Positions 54,276 through 62,982 of a stretch of 64,000 bases of DNA are shown here, piece after piece. The notes beneath the pieces are model-generated. The model was not told where the DNA came from. It ran no database searches and saw nothing but the letters and a program-made list of their open reading frames with translations. Positions within the stretch are counted from its first letter, which is position 1, and every line of letters begins with the position of its first letter. The position numbers and the translations under genes are program-made. The DNA comes from Christiangramia gaetbulicola (GTDB lineage: Bacteria > Bacteroidota > Bacteroidia > Flavobacteriales > Flavobacteriaceae), in assembly GCF_003054225.1 (NCBI RefSeq), contig NZ_QBKQ01000001.1, forward strand, positions 1,116,001 to 1,180,000, given 5' to 3'.

Positions 54276-54288
54276 TTGATTGAATCAA
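54276..54288. promoter_or_regulatory. Short palindrome before the sigma factor gene
   Basis: TTGATT, G, AATCAA: a perfect 6-base inverted repeat 10 bases before the TTG start of the sigma factor, in the 25-base gap after the lipoprotein stop. Could be an operator or a mere hairpin affecting translation. Confidence 0.35.
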
Positions 54289-54291
54289 ACT

Positions 54292-54753
54292 TTAGCTAGC
54301 CGGTTCCAAATCGGTTTCTCCAACAGGGATTTCAATGGTTTCATAAACCGGGTTGCCTTCAGCATCATTTTCTATCCAAAGATTAAAAATAAAAACTTCA
54401 TCCTCAGAAACATTTTCACTGATCATAAAATTTCTGATCGTACTAAAATTGGTCAATTCTGCATCTTCAGTATCACAATCTGTACGGTCCAGGTTTCTCG
54501 TGGTCAAAGCATAAATAAAGAATTCCTGTGAGTTGATATCTTCTCTCCCTCCGTCAAAACCAACGAAATTGTGACATGAGCTTGGCAGCTTGTAGGTAAG
54601 CTTAATATCATAATTTTTTCCAGCTTCAAAATACGCGGGGAATTCTGAATCTGTTATTGGAGCTAACCCATATTCAATGTTCGGACCATCATCTTCCGGG
54701 GAACAACTCGTCATTAAAAGTCCCAGAAGGACAAATAGCATTAATCTTTTCAT
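54292..54753 (-). CDS. Hypothetical lipoprotein upstream of sigma factor
   Basis: Predicted lipoprotein of 153 residues, signal ending LLMTSC (Cys at residue 17), then EDDGPNIEYG. The mature part is acidic, with three cysteines (SSCHN and DRTDCDTED regions), and no family I know. It is the first gene of a minus-strand run with the ECF sigma factor and the transmembrane barrel gene, so it may be a part of the same surface signalling set. Confidence 0.7.
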   Translation of the reverse strand: MKRLMLFVLLGLLMTSCSPEDDGPNIEYGLAPITDSEFPAYFEAGKNYDIKLTYKLPSSCHNFVGFDGGREDINSQEFFIYALTTRNLDRTDCDTEDAELTNFSTIRNFMISENVSEDEVFIFNLWIENDAEGNPVYETIEIPVGETDLEPAS

Positions 54754-54818
54754 TTTTTTATTTAATGTTTATTTCTATCTCCTAGATGAAATGAAAGTGA
54801 AAAGGTTGCGTGCTATCC

Positions 54819-54848
54819 AAAAAAAAATCCCCTTTCGGGGACTTTTTT
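54819..54848. terminator. Terminator after recA
   Basis: TCCCC, loop TTTC, GGGGA with a nine-base A-run on the left and T-run on the right. For recA on the minus strand this gives a U9 tract. The stem is short but GC-rich. It also isolates the lipoprotein-sigma-barrel operon from recA. Confidence 0.85.
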
Positions 54849-55860
54849 ATTCTTTAGCGATCTTGATCGCATTTTTGATCTTCTCTTCGAGTTCCTCCAT
54901 GAGGTCTGGATTATCTTTCAGCAGTGTTTTAACCGCATCACGACCCTGGCCTAATTTTGTGTCTTCGTAGCTGAACCATGAACCGCTTTTCTTCACGATC
55001 TCATAATCCACTCCAATATCGATGATCTCACCTATCTTGGAAACTCCCTCTCCGTACATAATGTCGAATTCGGCGGTTTTAAATGGTGGAGCTACTTTAT
55101 TCTTAACCACCTTCACCCGGGTCTTGTTACCCATTACGTTATTGGCGCTGTCTTTTATTTGAGTTGATCTTCTAATATCCAGTCTTACCGATGCGTAGAA
55201 TTTTAGAGCGTTACCACCGGTAGTGGTTTCAGGATTCCCGAACATCACCCCGATCTTCTCTCTTAACTGGTTAATGAAAATAACCGTACAATTTGTTTTA
55301 CTAATAGAAGAGGTAAGCTTTCTAAGAGCCTGAGACATTAATCTCGCATGAAGACCCATTTTAGAATCTCCCATTTCCCCCTCGATCTCACTTTTTGGAG
55401 TAAGCGCGGCTACGGAGTCAATTACAATAATATCTATTGCGCCAGAGCGAATAAGGTTATCGGTAATTTCAAGAGCCTGTTCCCCGTTATCTGGTTGAGA
55501 GATAATAAGGTTATCGATATCTACATCCAGCTTTTCCGCGTAAAAACGATCAAAGGCGTGCTCTGCATCAATAAACGCTGCAATTCCTCCTTTTTTCTGA
55601 GCTTCAGCAATGGCATGCAGCGTTAGGGTTGTTTTACCTGAAGATTCAGGTCCATAAATTTCTATCACCCTTCCTCTTGGATATCCTCCAACACCTAAGG
55701 CAAGATCAAGACCTAAAGAACCGGTGGAGATCGCATCTACATCTACTACGACCTGGTCGCTCATCTTCATAACGGTCCCTTTACCGTAGGTTTTATCCAT
55801 CTTATCAAGGGTAAGCTTTAGTGCCTTTAATTTCGCTTCTTTTTCTTTATCGTTGCTCAT
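54847..55860 (-). CDS. recA: Recombinase RecA
   Basis: DNA strand-exchange protein for repair and recombination, 337 residues. Walker [10 protein letters not shown] at residues 70-78, the [10 protein letters not shown] segment, [10 protein letters not shown] and the [12 protein letters not shown] loop L1 region are all present. Single-gene transcript with its own terminator. A 14-base palindrome lies 93 bases upstream of the ATG. Confidence 0.98.
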   Translation of the reverse strand: MSNDKEKEAKLKALKLTLDKMDKTYGKGTVMKMSDQVVVDVDAISTGSLGLDLALGVGGYPRGRVIEIYGPESSGKTTLTLHAIAEAQKKGGIAAFIDAEHAFDRFYAEKLDVDIDNLIISQPDNGEQALEITDNLIRSGAIDIIVIDSVAALTPKSEIEGEMGDSKMGLHARLMSQALRKLTSSISKTNCTVIFINQLREKIGVMFGNPETTTGGNALKFYASVRLDIRRSTQIKDSANNVMGNKTRVKVVKNKVAPPFKTAEFDIMYGEGVSKIGEIIDIGVDYEIVKKSGSWFSYEDTKLGQGRDAVKTLLKDNPDLMEELEEKIKNAIKIAKE

Positions 55861-55952
55861 TTATGTGTTTTATAAATTTGAAATAAGGTCTGCTAAAATA
55901 AGATAAGTTTTGCTGCAATACAATAATTATTATGGACGATTTATGGAATTAT

Positions 55953-55966
55953 TCCAAATATTTGGA
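55953..55966. promoter_or_regulatory. Palindrome between recA and trhO
   Basis: TCCAAATATTTGGA, a perfect 14-base palindrome in the 198-base gap between the divergent recA and trhO genes. It might be an operator of a repressor, e.g. for recA, but no match to a known SOS box can be claimed. Confidence 0.4.
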
Positions 55967-56013
55967 CAAAACCTATTCTGTAGGAACTTTTATGGCTTAT
56001 TAATGGAAAAATG

Positions 56014-56021
56014 TATCTTTG
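56014..56021 (+). promoter_or_regulatory. Probable -7 box for trhO
   Basis: TATCTTTG, full TAnnTTTG match, 38 bases before the ATG at 56059; -33 element weak. Confidence 0.45.
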
Positions 56022-56058
56022 CAAAAATTTTCTTTAACACTTAAAATATTAGTATAGC

Positions 56059-57090
56059 ATGCAACTGTACAATAAATTGAGCGCTAAAGAAAGAGAAGCC
56101 CTTTTAGAAGAAGCCGGTGAAGACAGGCTTACGCTCTCTTTCTATGCTTACGCAAAGATCGGAAATCCCGAACTATTCAGAAATCATTTATTCATTGCCT
56201 GGGACCAGATGGATGTTCTTGGTAGAATTTACGTTGCCCACGAAGGGATAAATGCCCAGCTTTCGGTTCCGGCAAAACGCTTTGCCGAATTCAAGGCTTT
56301 TATAGATGATATCTATTTCCTGGAAAATGTTCGTTTGAATATTGCTATTGAACACGATATAAAATCCTTCCTTAAGTTAAAAGTTAAGGTTAGAAAAAAG
56401 ATCGTTGCAGACGGTTTGAATGATGATACCTTTGATGTTACCAATAAAGGTGTTCATGTAGATGCTGCCAAATTCAATGAACTTATAAATGATCCAAACA
56501 CGATTTTGGTGGATATGAGAAACCACTACGAAAGCGAAATTGGTCATTTCCAGGGAGCGATAACTCCAGATGTAGATACCTTCAGGGATTCTCTGGATAT
56601 AATCGAGGAAGATCTTAAGGAGCATAAGGAAGATAAGAACCTGGTGATGTATTGTACCGGCGGAATTCGTTGTGAGAAAGCCAGTGCCTATTACAAACAC
56701 CGCGGATTTAAAAATGTATTTCAGCTTGAAGGCGGGATCATTGAATATACGCGACAGGTTGAGAAACAGAAGCTTGAAAATAAATTCATTGGTAAGAATT
56801 TCGTGTTTGACCACAGGCGTGCCGAGCGAATTTCAGAAGACGTGATCGCTCAGTGCCATCAATGCGGAAAACCTTGCGATACGCATGTGAATTGTGCCAA
56901 TGAAGCCTGTCATTTGCTTTTTATTCAGTGTGAAGAATGCGCTGAAAAAATGAATAATTGCTGTTCAGACGATTGTAAAGAGATAGCTGCCCTGCCTTAC
57001 GAGGAGCAAAAAGCCTTGAGAAAAGGAAAAGGAGCCAGCAATAAGATCTTTAAAAAAGGAAGATCTGAGGTTCTGCGATTTAAGCATTAG
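56059..57090 (+). CDS. trhO: tRNA uridine(34) hydroxylase TrhO (rhodanese-like)
   Basis: Oxygen-dependent enzyme that forms 5-hydroxyuridine at position 34 of tRNAs. Length 343 residues. An N-terminal ferredoxin-like domain is followed by a rhodanese domain with active cysteine in YCTGGIRCEKASAYY, and a Cys-rich tail, CHQCGKPCDTHVNC and CEECAEKM. This is the UPF0176 architecture. Start ATG at 56059. No operon partner is seen within 200 bases. Confidence 0.93.
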   Translation: MQLYNKLSAKEREALLEEAGEDRLTLSFYAYAKIGNPELFRNHLFIAWDQMDVLGRIYVAHEGINAQLSVPAKRFAEFKAFIDDIYFLENVRLNIAIEHDIKSFLKLKVKVRKKIVADGLNDDTFDVTNKGVHVDAAKFNELINDPNTILVDMRNHYESEIGHFQGAITPDVDTFRDSLDIIEEDLKEHKEDKNLVMYCTGGIRCEKASAYYKHRGFKNVFQLEGGIIEYTRQVEKQKLENKFIGKNFVFDHRRAERISEDVIAQCHQCGKPCDTHVNCANEACHLLFIQCEECAEKMNNCCSDDCKEIAALPYEEQKALRKGKGASNKIFKKGRSEVLRFKH

Positions 57091-57185
57091 GTTTGTTTTC
57101 TAAAATGGTGGTGCCAATTAATATTGGTATATTTACTGTTGAAAATTTTTATGAACCTCAAGGAGGTGCTTTAATAAACGTGTCT

Positions 57186-57200
57186 GGCTAATATTTAGCC
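57186..57200. repeat. Short inverted repeat in the trhO-ricT gap
   Basis: GGCTAA, TAT, TTAGCC: a perfect 6-base stem in the 212-base gap. No T-tract follows, so it is not a good terminator. The rest of the gap shows nothing I can name. Confidence 0.3.
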
Positions 57201-57302
57201 TGTCGAAGATGAAGGAGATTCTGCGATAATTGCCTGATGGGCAGGACAGAATGATGATTAAATATGAACACGAAAAAGTAACTTCCTCAATATATATAAT
57301 AT

Positions 57303-58478
57303 ATGGCTTGCACAAGTTGCTCGACCGGCAAAGACGGTCAGCCGAAAGGATGTAAGAATAATGGAACCTGTGGAACCGACGGATGTAATAAACTTACCGT
57401 TTTCGATTGGCTTTCTAATATGTCCCTTCCCGGGGGCGTAGAACCTTTCGATTTTGTTGAAGTTCGCTTTAAGAACGGTCGCAAACATTTCTTCAAAAAC
57501 ACAGAAAATTTAAGCCTTAGTATCGGTGATGTGGTGGCAACTGAAGCCAGTCCGGGTCATGATGTTGGTATTGTAACCCTTACCGGGGAGCTGGTTAGGG
57601 TGCAGATGAAAAAGAAAAAGGAAGATCCAAATTCTGGAGAGTTCCTTAAAATATATAGAAAGGCATCCCAGAAGGATATCGATGTTTGGCAGGAAGCCCG
57701 TGACCGGGAAGAGAAGATCAAACAAAGGTCCAGGCAGATCGCGATCAGGCTTAAACTAAGCATGAAAATCAGCGATATCGAGTTCCAGGGAGATGGTTCT
57801 AAATGTACTTTTTATTATACGGCTGAGGATCGTGTAGATTTCCGCCAGCTGATCAAGGAATTCGCCCGTGAATTCAATACCCGTATCGAAATGAAGCAGA
57901 TCGGTCTGCGCCAGGAAGCGGCCAGATTGGGAGGAATTGGTTCTTGTGGTCGTGAACTTTGCTGTTCTACCTGGTTAACAGATTTTAGATCGGTAAGCAC
58001 TTCTGCGGCGAGATACCAGCAATTATCCCTGAATCCGCAGAAATTAGCGGGACAGTGTGGGAAGCTTAAGTGTTGTTTGAATTACGAATTAGACACTTAT
58101 CTGGAAGCATTAAAATCTTTTCCAAAAACCGACGTTAAATTAAAGACCAAAAAGGGAACTGCAGTATGTCAGAAGATCGACATATTCAAAGGGCTTTTAT
58201 GGTATGCATATGAAGGGGAGTGGATGAACTGGCATACTTTAACACCAGAGCAGGCCAATAAGATCATCGCTAAGAACAAAAAAGATGAAGCTGTAGGGAG
58301 CCTGGAAGAATATGCTCTTGATCTGCAACTGGAAGAAACCAATACCAAGAATTTCAATAATGCCGTTGGAGAAGATAGTTTAACACGTTTTGATAAACCT
58401 AAACAACAGCGTAAAAAGCGTCCTAATAAAAAGAGAAAAAAACGTAAAGGAAATTCCTCAAGATCTAAGAATGCGTAG
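57303..58478 (+). CDS. ricT: RicT-like iron-sulfur regulatory protein, PSP1 domain
   Basis: Member of the PSP1/RicT family, part of the Ric (YaaT-YlbF-YmcA) complex that guides RNase Y-dependent RNA processing in Bacillus. It has 391 residues: a Cys-rich N-terminus typical of Bacteroidota (cysteines in ACTSCSTGK and CKNNGTCGTDGC), the PSP1 core with CGRELCCSTWL and CGKLKCCLNYEL, and a basic Lys/Arg-rich tail. The partners RicA and RicF are not present here, so the function in this lineage is uncertain. Its end overlaps the gldH start by eight bases. Confidence 0.88.
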   Translation: MACTSCSTGKDGQPKGCKNNGTCGTDGCNKLTVFDWLSNMSLPGGVEPFDFVEVRFKNGRKHFFKNTENLSLSIGDVVATEASPGHDVGIVTLTGELVRVQMKKKKEDPNSGEFLKIYRKASQKDIDVWQEARDREEKIKQRSRQIAIRLKLSMKISDIEFQGDGSKCTFYYTAEDRVDFRQLIKEFAREFNTRIEMKQIGLRQEAARLGGIGSCGRELCCSTWLTDFRSVSTSAARYQQLSLNPQKLAGQCGKLKCCLNYELDTYLEALKSFPKTDVKLKTKKGTAVCQKIDIFKGLLWYAYEGEWMNWHTLTPEQANKIIAKNKKDEAVGSLEEYALDLQLEETNTKNFNNAVGEDSLTRFDKPKQQRKKRPNKKRKKRKGNSSRSKNA

Positions 58479-58959
58479 TGCTTTTTTTGTTTCTTTTCTG
58501 GCTTTAATGATCATCGCTTTTTCCTCTTGTGACAGGAATAGAGTATATGATGAATATAAATCACTAGGAGGCTGGAATAAAGATTCGGTAGTTACTTTTC
58601 AGCTTAATAATATAGATTCCAGTAAGGTTTATGATCTTTTTATAAACGTAAGGAACAATAATGAATATCAATACAGCAATCTTTTTTTGATCACCGAAAT
58701 TAAATTTCCGCAGGGAAAAGTTATCAGCGATACCCTGGAATATGAAATGACGAAGCCTAATGGAGAATGGCTCGGCACAGGATTTGGTGATGTAAAAGAA
58801 AGTAAGCTTTGGTATAAAGAGGATGTTAGATTCGATGAACCCGGAGAATACAAAGTAACCATTCAGCAGGCAATGCGTAAGAATGGTGAAGTGGATGGCG
58901 TCCAGGTACTGGAAGGAATTACCGACGTAGGATTCAGAATTGAAAACAGCGATAATTAA
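58471..58959 (+). CDS. gldH: Gliding motility lipoprotein GldH
   Basis: Lipoprotein needed for gliding and type IX secretion in Flavobacteriia. From the ATG at 58471 it has 162 residues with signal ending IIAFSSC (Cys at residue 19) and the family body beginning DEYKSLGGWNKDSVVTF. A longer frame from 58390 would run inside ricT and lacks a signal, so it is rejected. It overlaps ricT by eight bases and is followed by the PBP1A gene after 17. Confidence 0.92.
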   Translation: MRSAFFVSFLALMIIAFSSCDRNRVYDEYKSLGGWNKDSVVTFQLNNIDSSKVYDLFINVRNNNEYQYSNLFLITEIKFPQGKVISDTLEYEMTKPNGEWLGTGFGDVKESKLWYKEDVRFDEPGEYKVTIQQAMRKNGEVDGVQVLEGITDVGFRIENSDN

Positions 58960-58976
58960 TTTTTGTGATATAGATA

Positions 58977-61286
58977 ATGGCCCGCACTACAAAAAAGACT
59001 AAAAAACCTGCTCATAGCAATCGTAAATATATAATCGGTTTCTGGACCCTTTTCGGAATTGGACTTCTGGCAGCCGTTCTTATTTTTCTTCTTGCAGGTT
59101 GGGGAGCATTCGGTAAAATGCCAAGTTTTGATGAGCTCGAAAATCCTGAAACCAATCTTGCTACCGAAATTTTTTCTTCAGACGGAAAAACCTTGGGGAA
59201 ATATTACAGCGAGAACAGGACTCCTATAAAATATGAAGACTTGCCGGAACACCTGGTGCAGGCTTTGGTTGCGACCGAAGATGAAAGATTCTATCAACAT
59301 GCCGGGATCGATGCTAAAGGAACCGTTCGTGCGGCCGTGTTCCTGGGAACCCGTGGGGGTGCGAGTACCATTACGCAACAGCTGGCAAAGCAGTTATTTA
59401 CCGCAGATGTTGCCCAGAATGACCTTGAAAGGGTTTTTCAGAAAGTAAAAGAATGGGTGATCTCAACGAGACTGGAAAGACAGTACACCAAAGAGGAGAT
59501 CATTACCATGTATTTCAATAAATACGATTTTGTATACCAGGCGGTGGGAATTCGTTCTGCCTCCAAGATCTATTTTGATAAGGAGCCAAGAGAACTAAAG
59601 ATAGAAGAATCTGCTGTTCTTGTGGGAATGCTTAAGAATTCAGCCCTTTATAATCCAATGAGAAGGCCTGAACTGGTAAAATCCAGAAGAAACCAGGTCT
59701 TTGAACAAATGAACAGGAATGGCTTTATTTCTGAGACCGAAATGGACTCGCTTCAGAAATTACCTATGAAAATAGAATTCACTCCTGAAGGTCATGACGA
59801 AGGTATGGCGACATATTTTAGAGTATATCTGCAGGGATTCATGAAAGACTGGATCGAGAAAAATCCTAAACCAGATGGTGAGGAATACAATTTATTTCGT
59901 GATGGTTTAAAGATCTATACGAGCATTGACTCAAGAATGCAGAAATATGCCGAAGAGGCCGTAACCAAACATATTTCTCATCTTCAGAAAGAATTTGACC
60001 GCCAGAATGAAAAGAATCCAACGGCACCTTTCAGGGATATCGATAAGTCCCAGGTAGAAAATAGTATTCAGAATGCGATGAGAGTTTCCGCGAGATGGAA
60101 AAAGATGAAAGCTCAGGGAAAATCTGAAGAAGAGATCAAAAAGTCTTTCGAAGAAGATGCTGAAATGCGTGTTTTCAGCTGGAATGGAACTATAGATACG
60201 GTGATGACCCCAAGGGATTCTATCCTGTATTATAAATCTTTTCTACAGGCTGGTATGATGTCTATGGTACCACAAACCGGTGAAGTAAAAGCCTGGGTTG
60301 GTGGAATCGACTTTAAGCATTTTAAATATGAACACGTAAAACAGGGGAAGAGACAGGTAGGATCTACCTTCAAGCCTTTCGTGTATGCAACGGCCATAGA
60401 TCAGCTTAAATTCTCACCATGTGACACCTTACCGAGAAGTAAGTTTACCATTGAAGCAGGAAAACATGGTAATATGAATGACTGGTCACCCGCGAACAGT
60501 GACAATGAATATGATGGTATGTATACCCTTAAAAAGGCGCTGGCTAGTTCAGTAAATACCATTACTGCCCGTCTTATAGATAAAACTGGACCTGGGCCGG
60601 TAATAGATTTGATAGGTAAACTGGGAATAGATACAGAGAATATCCCGGCAGTGCCTTCTATCGCTTTGGGAACAGCAGATATTAGTCTTTTTGAGATGGT
60701 TTCAGCTTACAGCACGTTTGCCAACCAGGGAGTTTATATTAAACCGGTGATGGTAAATAGAATTGAGGATAAGAACGGAACAGTTCTATATCAAAATGTG
60801 CCTGAAACCAGAGACGTTCTGAGTAAGGAAGCAGCCTATGTAACCGTTAATTTACTCGAGGGTGTAACCCAGGGTGGTTCAGGAACCAGGTTGAGAGGAA
60901 CTTGGGCCAAAGGACGTACAGATTATGAGAGAGCTGTAACCGGATATCCATACGATTTCAAAAATCCGATTGCCGGTAAGACCGGTACTACTCAAAATCA
61001 GAGTGATGGATGGTTCATGGGAATGGTGCCAGACCTGGTTACAGGAGTTTGGGTTGGAGCTGAAGACAGAGCGGTTCATTTCCCTACCATCACCTACGGG
61101 CAGGGAGCGACCATGGCCTTACCTATCTGGGGGATGTATATGAAAGATGTCTATTCAGATCCAGAACTTGAGGTTTCCAAAGGAGAATTTGAAAAGCCGG
61201 AAAACCTAAGTATTGCCGTAGACTGTGATAATTATGGTGCTTCTAAAGAAACTGATAATTCGGTGCCAGACGAACTGGATTTTTAG
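58977..61286 (+). CDS. Penicillin-binding protein 1A
   Basis: Bifunctional peptidoglycan synthase of 769 residues. Membrane helix about 19-43; GT51 glycosyltransferase domain with catalytic E101 in ATEDERFYQHAGID; transpeptidase domain with S463 in STFKPF (SxxK), SSVNT (SxN) and KTGTT (K668). All catalytic residues are present. It follows gldH by 17 bases, so ricT, gldH and this gene are likely one transcript. Confidence 0.96.
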   Translation: MARTTKKTKKPAHSNRKYIIGFWTLFGIGLLAAVLIFLLAGWGAFGKMPSFDELENPETNLATEIFSSDGKTLGKYYSENRTPIKYEDLPEHLVQALVATEDERFYQHAGIDAKGTVRAAVFLGTRGGASTITQQLAKQLFTADVAQNDLERVFQKVKEWVISTRLERQYTKEEIITMYFNKYDFVYQAVGIRSASKIYFDKEPRELKIEESAVLVGMLKNSALYNPMRRPELVKSRRNQVFEQMNRNGFISETEMDSLQKLPMKIEFTPEGHDEGMATYFRVYLQGFMKDWIEKNPKPDGEEYNLFRDGLKIYTSIDSRMQKYAEEAVTKHISHLQKEFDRQNEKNPTAPFRDIDKSQVENSIQNAMRVSARWKKMKAQGKSEEEIKKSFEEDAEMRVFSWNGTIDTVMTPRDSILYYKSFLQAGMMSMVPQTGEVKAWVGGIDFKHFKYEHVKQGKRQVGSTFKPFVYATAIDQLKFSPCDTLPRSKFTIEAGKHGNMNDWSPANSDNEYDGMYTLKKALASSVNTITARLIDKTGPGPVIDLIGKLGIDTENIPAVPSIALGTADISLFEMVSAYSTFANQGVYIKPVMVNRIEDKNGTVLYQNVPETRDVLSKEAAYVTVNLLEGVTQGGSGTRLRGTWAKGRTDYERAVTGYPYDFKNPIAGKTGTTQNQSDGWFMGMVPDLVTGVWVGAEDRAVHFPTITYGQGATMALPIWGMYMKDVYSDPELEVSKGEFEKPENLSIAVDCDNYGASKETDNSVPDELDF

Positions 61287-61361
61287 AATTTTCGCAATAA
61301 TAACTACGATTATTTTCAGATAAATCAAGGAAGTGGTCTTTTAGCGTTGTAACCACATTTT

Positions 61362-61369
61362 TATTTTTG
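61362..61369 (+). promoter_or_regulatory. Probable -7 box for the CoA-transferase genes
   Basis: TATTTTTG matches TAnnTTTG, 25 bases before the ATG at 61395. TTA lies at the expected -33 position. Confidence 0.5.
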
Positions 61370-61394
61370 TATTTTCGGTTAAAATACTGAAAAA

Positions 61395-62096
61395 ATGATC
61401 ATAAAAACTGTTGATAACGTACAGGAGGCCGTGAATGGCGTAAAGGACGGGATGACGTTTATGCTGGGAGGTTTCGGACTATGCGGAATCCCCGAAAATG
61501 CCATTTCTGAGCTGGTTCGCTTAAATGTAAAAAACCTTACCTGTATCTCTAATAATGCCGGGGTCGATGATTTTGGCCTGGGACAATTACTTCATAAAAA
61601 ACAGATCGATAAAATGGTTTCTTCCTATGTAGGGGAGAACGCGATCTTCGAAAAACAAATGCTTAGCGGGGAACTTGATGTGGAACTAATTCCGCAGGGA
61701 ACTCTTGCGGCCAGATGCCAGGCTGCTCAGCAGGGATTTCCGGCTATTTATACCCCGGCTGGTTACGGTACCGAGGTTGCTCAGGGAAAAGAAACCCGTG
61801 AATTTGATGGTAAAATGTATGTGCTGGAAAAAGCTTTTAAAGCCGACTTCGCTTTTGTAAAGGCTTGGAAAGGTGATAAGGCTGGGAACCTGATCTTTAA
61901 AGGGACAGCCAGAAATTTTAATCCGGTTATGTGCGGTTCGGCTACTATCACGGTGGCTGAGGTTGAAGAGCTTGTAGAACCTGGTGAATTAGATCCAAAT
62001 CAAATTCATATTCCAGGGATCTTCGTACAAAGGATCTTTGAAGGAAAGAACTACGAGAAAAGAATTGAGCAACGCACGGTAAGACAAAAAGCATAA
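61395..62096 (+). CDS. scoA: 3-oxoacid CoA-transferase subunit A
   Basis: Alpha subunit of succinyl-CoA:3-ketoacid (or similar) CoA transferase, used to activate acetoacetate or another keto acid. 233 residues with the N-terminal [19 protein letters not shown] and [14 protein letters not shown] motifs. Start ATG at 61395. Subunit B follows after two bases. Confidence 0.93.
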   Translation: MIIKTVDNVQEAVNGVKDGMTFMLGGFGLCGIPENAISELVRLNVKNLTCISNNAGVDDFGLGQLLHKKQIDKMVSSYVGENAIFEKQMLSGELDVELIPQGTLAARCQAAQQGFPAIYTPAGYGTEVAQGKETREFDGKMYVLEKAFKADFAFVKAWKGDKAGNLIFKGTARNFNPVMCGSATITVAEVEELVEPGELDPNQIHIPGIFVQRIFEGKNYEKRIEQRTVRQKA

Positions 62097-62098
62097 TT

Positions 62099-62758
62099 AT
62101 GGCACTGGACAAAAACGGAATAGCACAAAGAATAGCTAAAGAGGTAAAAGATGGATATTATGTGAACTTGGGAATAGGTATTCCAACCCTGGTAGCTAAC
62201 TTTGTAAGAGATGATATACAGGTAGAATTTCAGAGTGAAAACGGAATTCTTGGTATGGGGCCATTTCCTTTTGAAGGAGAGGAAGATGCCGACCTTATCA
62301 ATGCAGGTAAACAAACGATCACCGCCTTACCGGGAGCAAGTTTTTTTGATTCAGCCACAAGCTTTGGGATGATTCGCGGTCAGCATGTAGATCTAACCAT
62401 TCTTGGCGCTATGGAAGTTGCTGAAAATGGTGATATCGCGAACTGGAAGATCCCTGGAAAAATGGTAAAAGGTATGGGAGGAGCGATGGACCTTGTTGCT
62501 TCGGCTGAAAATATTATCGTTGCAATGATGCATACCAATAAAGCGGGAGAATCGAAACTTTTAAAACGATGCTCGCTGCCTTTAACAGGAGTAGGTTGCG
62601 TGACCAAGATCGTTACCAATCTAGCGGTTATCGAGGTAACCGATGAAGGTTTCAAGTTACTGGAAAGAGCACCTGGCGTTAGCGTTGAAGAAATTCAGCA
62701 GGCTACCGAAGGAAAATTAATAGTTGAAGGTGAAATACCAGAGATGAAACTGGGCTAA
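62099..62758 (+). CDS. scoB: 3-oxoacid CoA-transferase subunit B
   Basis: Beta subunit, 219 residues, with the catalytic glutamate at E47 in SENGILGMG, and GGAMDLVA, KLLKRCSLPLTGVGCV motifs. It starts two bases after subunit A and both are needed for activity. A structured hairpin follows. Confidence 0.94.
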   Translation: MALDKNGIAQRIAKEVKDGYYVNLGIGIPTLVANFVRDDIQVEFQSENGILGMGPFPFEGEEDADLINAGKQTITALPGASFFDSATSFGMIRGQHVDLTILGAMEVAENGDIANWKIPGKMVKGMGGAMDLVASAENIIVAMMHTNKAGESKLLKRCSLPLTGVGCVTKIVTNLAVIEVTDEGFKLLERAPGVSVEEIQQATEGKLIVEGEIPEMKLG

Positions 62759-62784
62759 ATAACAGCTTTCTACTAATTCTTATG

Positions 62785-62851
62785 AAAGGATGTGGTAGGT
62801 GATGGTTTTGGATGAGGCTCAAAACTTTAACATCACCTGTTACATCCTTTT
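62785..62851 (+). terminator. Long imperfect hairpin after scoB
   Basis: Left arm AAAGGATGT, right arm ACATCCTTT, with further pairing of AGGTGATG against CATCACCT and GTTTT against AAAAC inside. There is a three-base mismatch bulge. Only a short T-run (TTTTC) follows, so it is a weak terminator or a structured leader of the downstream gene. Confidence 0.6.
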
Positions 62852-62982
62852 CTAGTCTGGGCTAAGAGCTTCTATAAACATCGATTAAGTGCAGAATAAT
62901 TCGTTAAAATGCGTTAAAATTTTATCATAATGTTATAATCTCCTACTTTAGGGCCAGTAAAACCAAACTAAACCCTATTAAC

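Noticed and set aside
58390-58470. Longer start for gldH inside ricT
   Set aside because: The extra residues carry no signal and come from the other frame of the basic ricT tail; the ATG at 58471 gives a lipobox at the right distance.
61410-61422. DnaA-box-like TGTTGATAA inside the CoA-transferase gene
   Set aside because: Single imperfect copy in a coding region; a replication origin would need a cluster.
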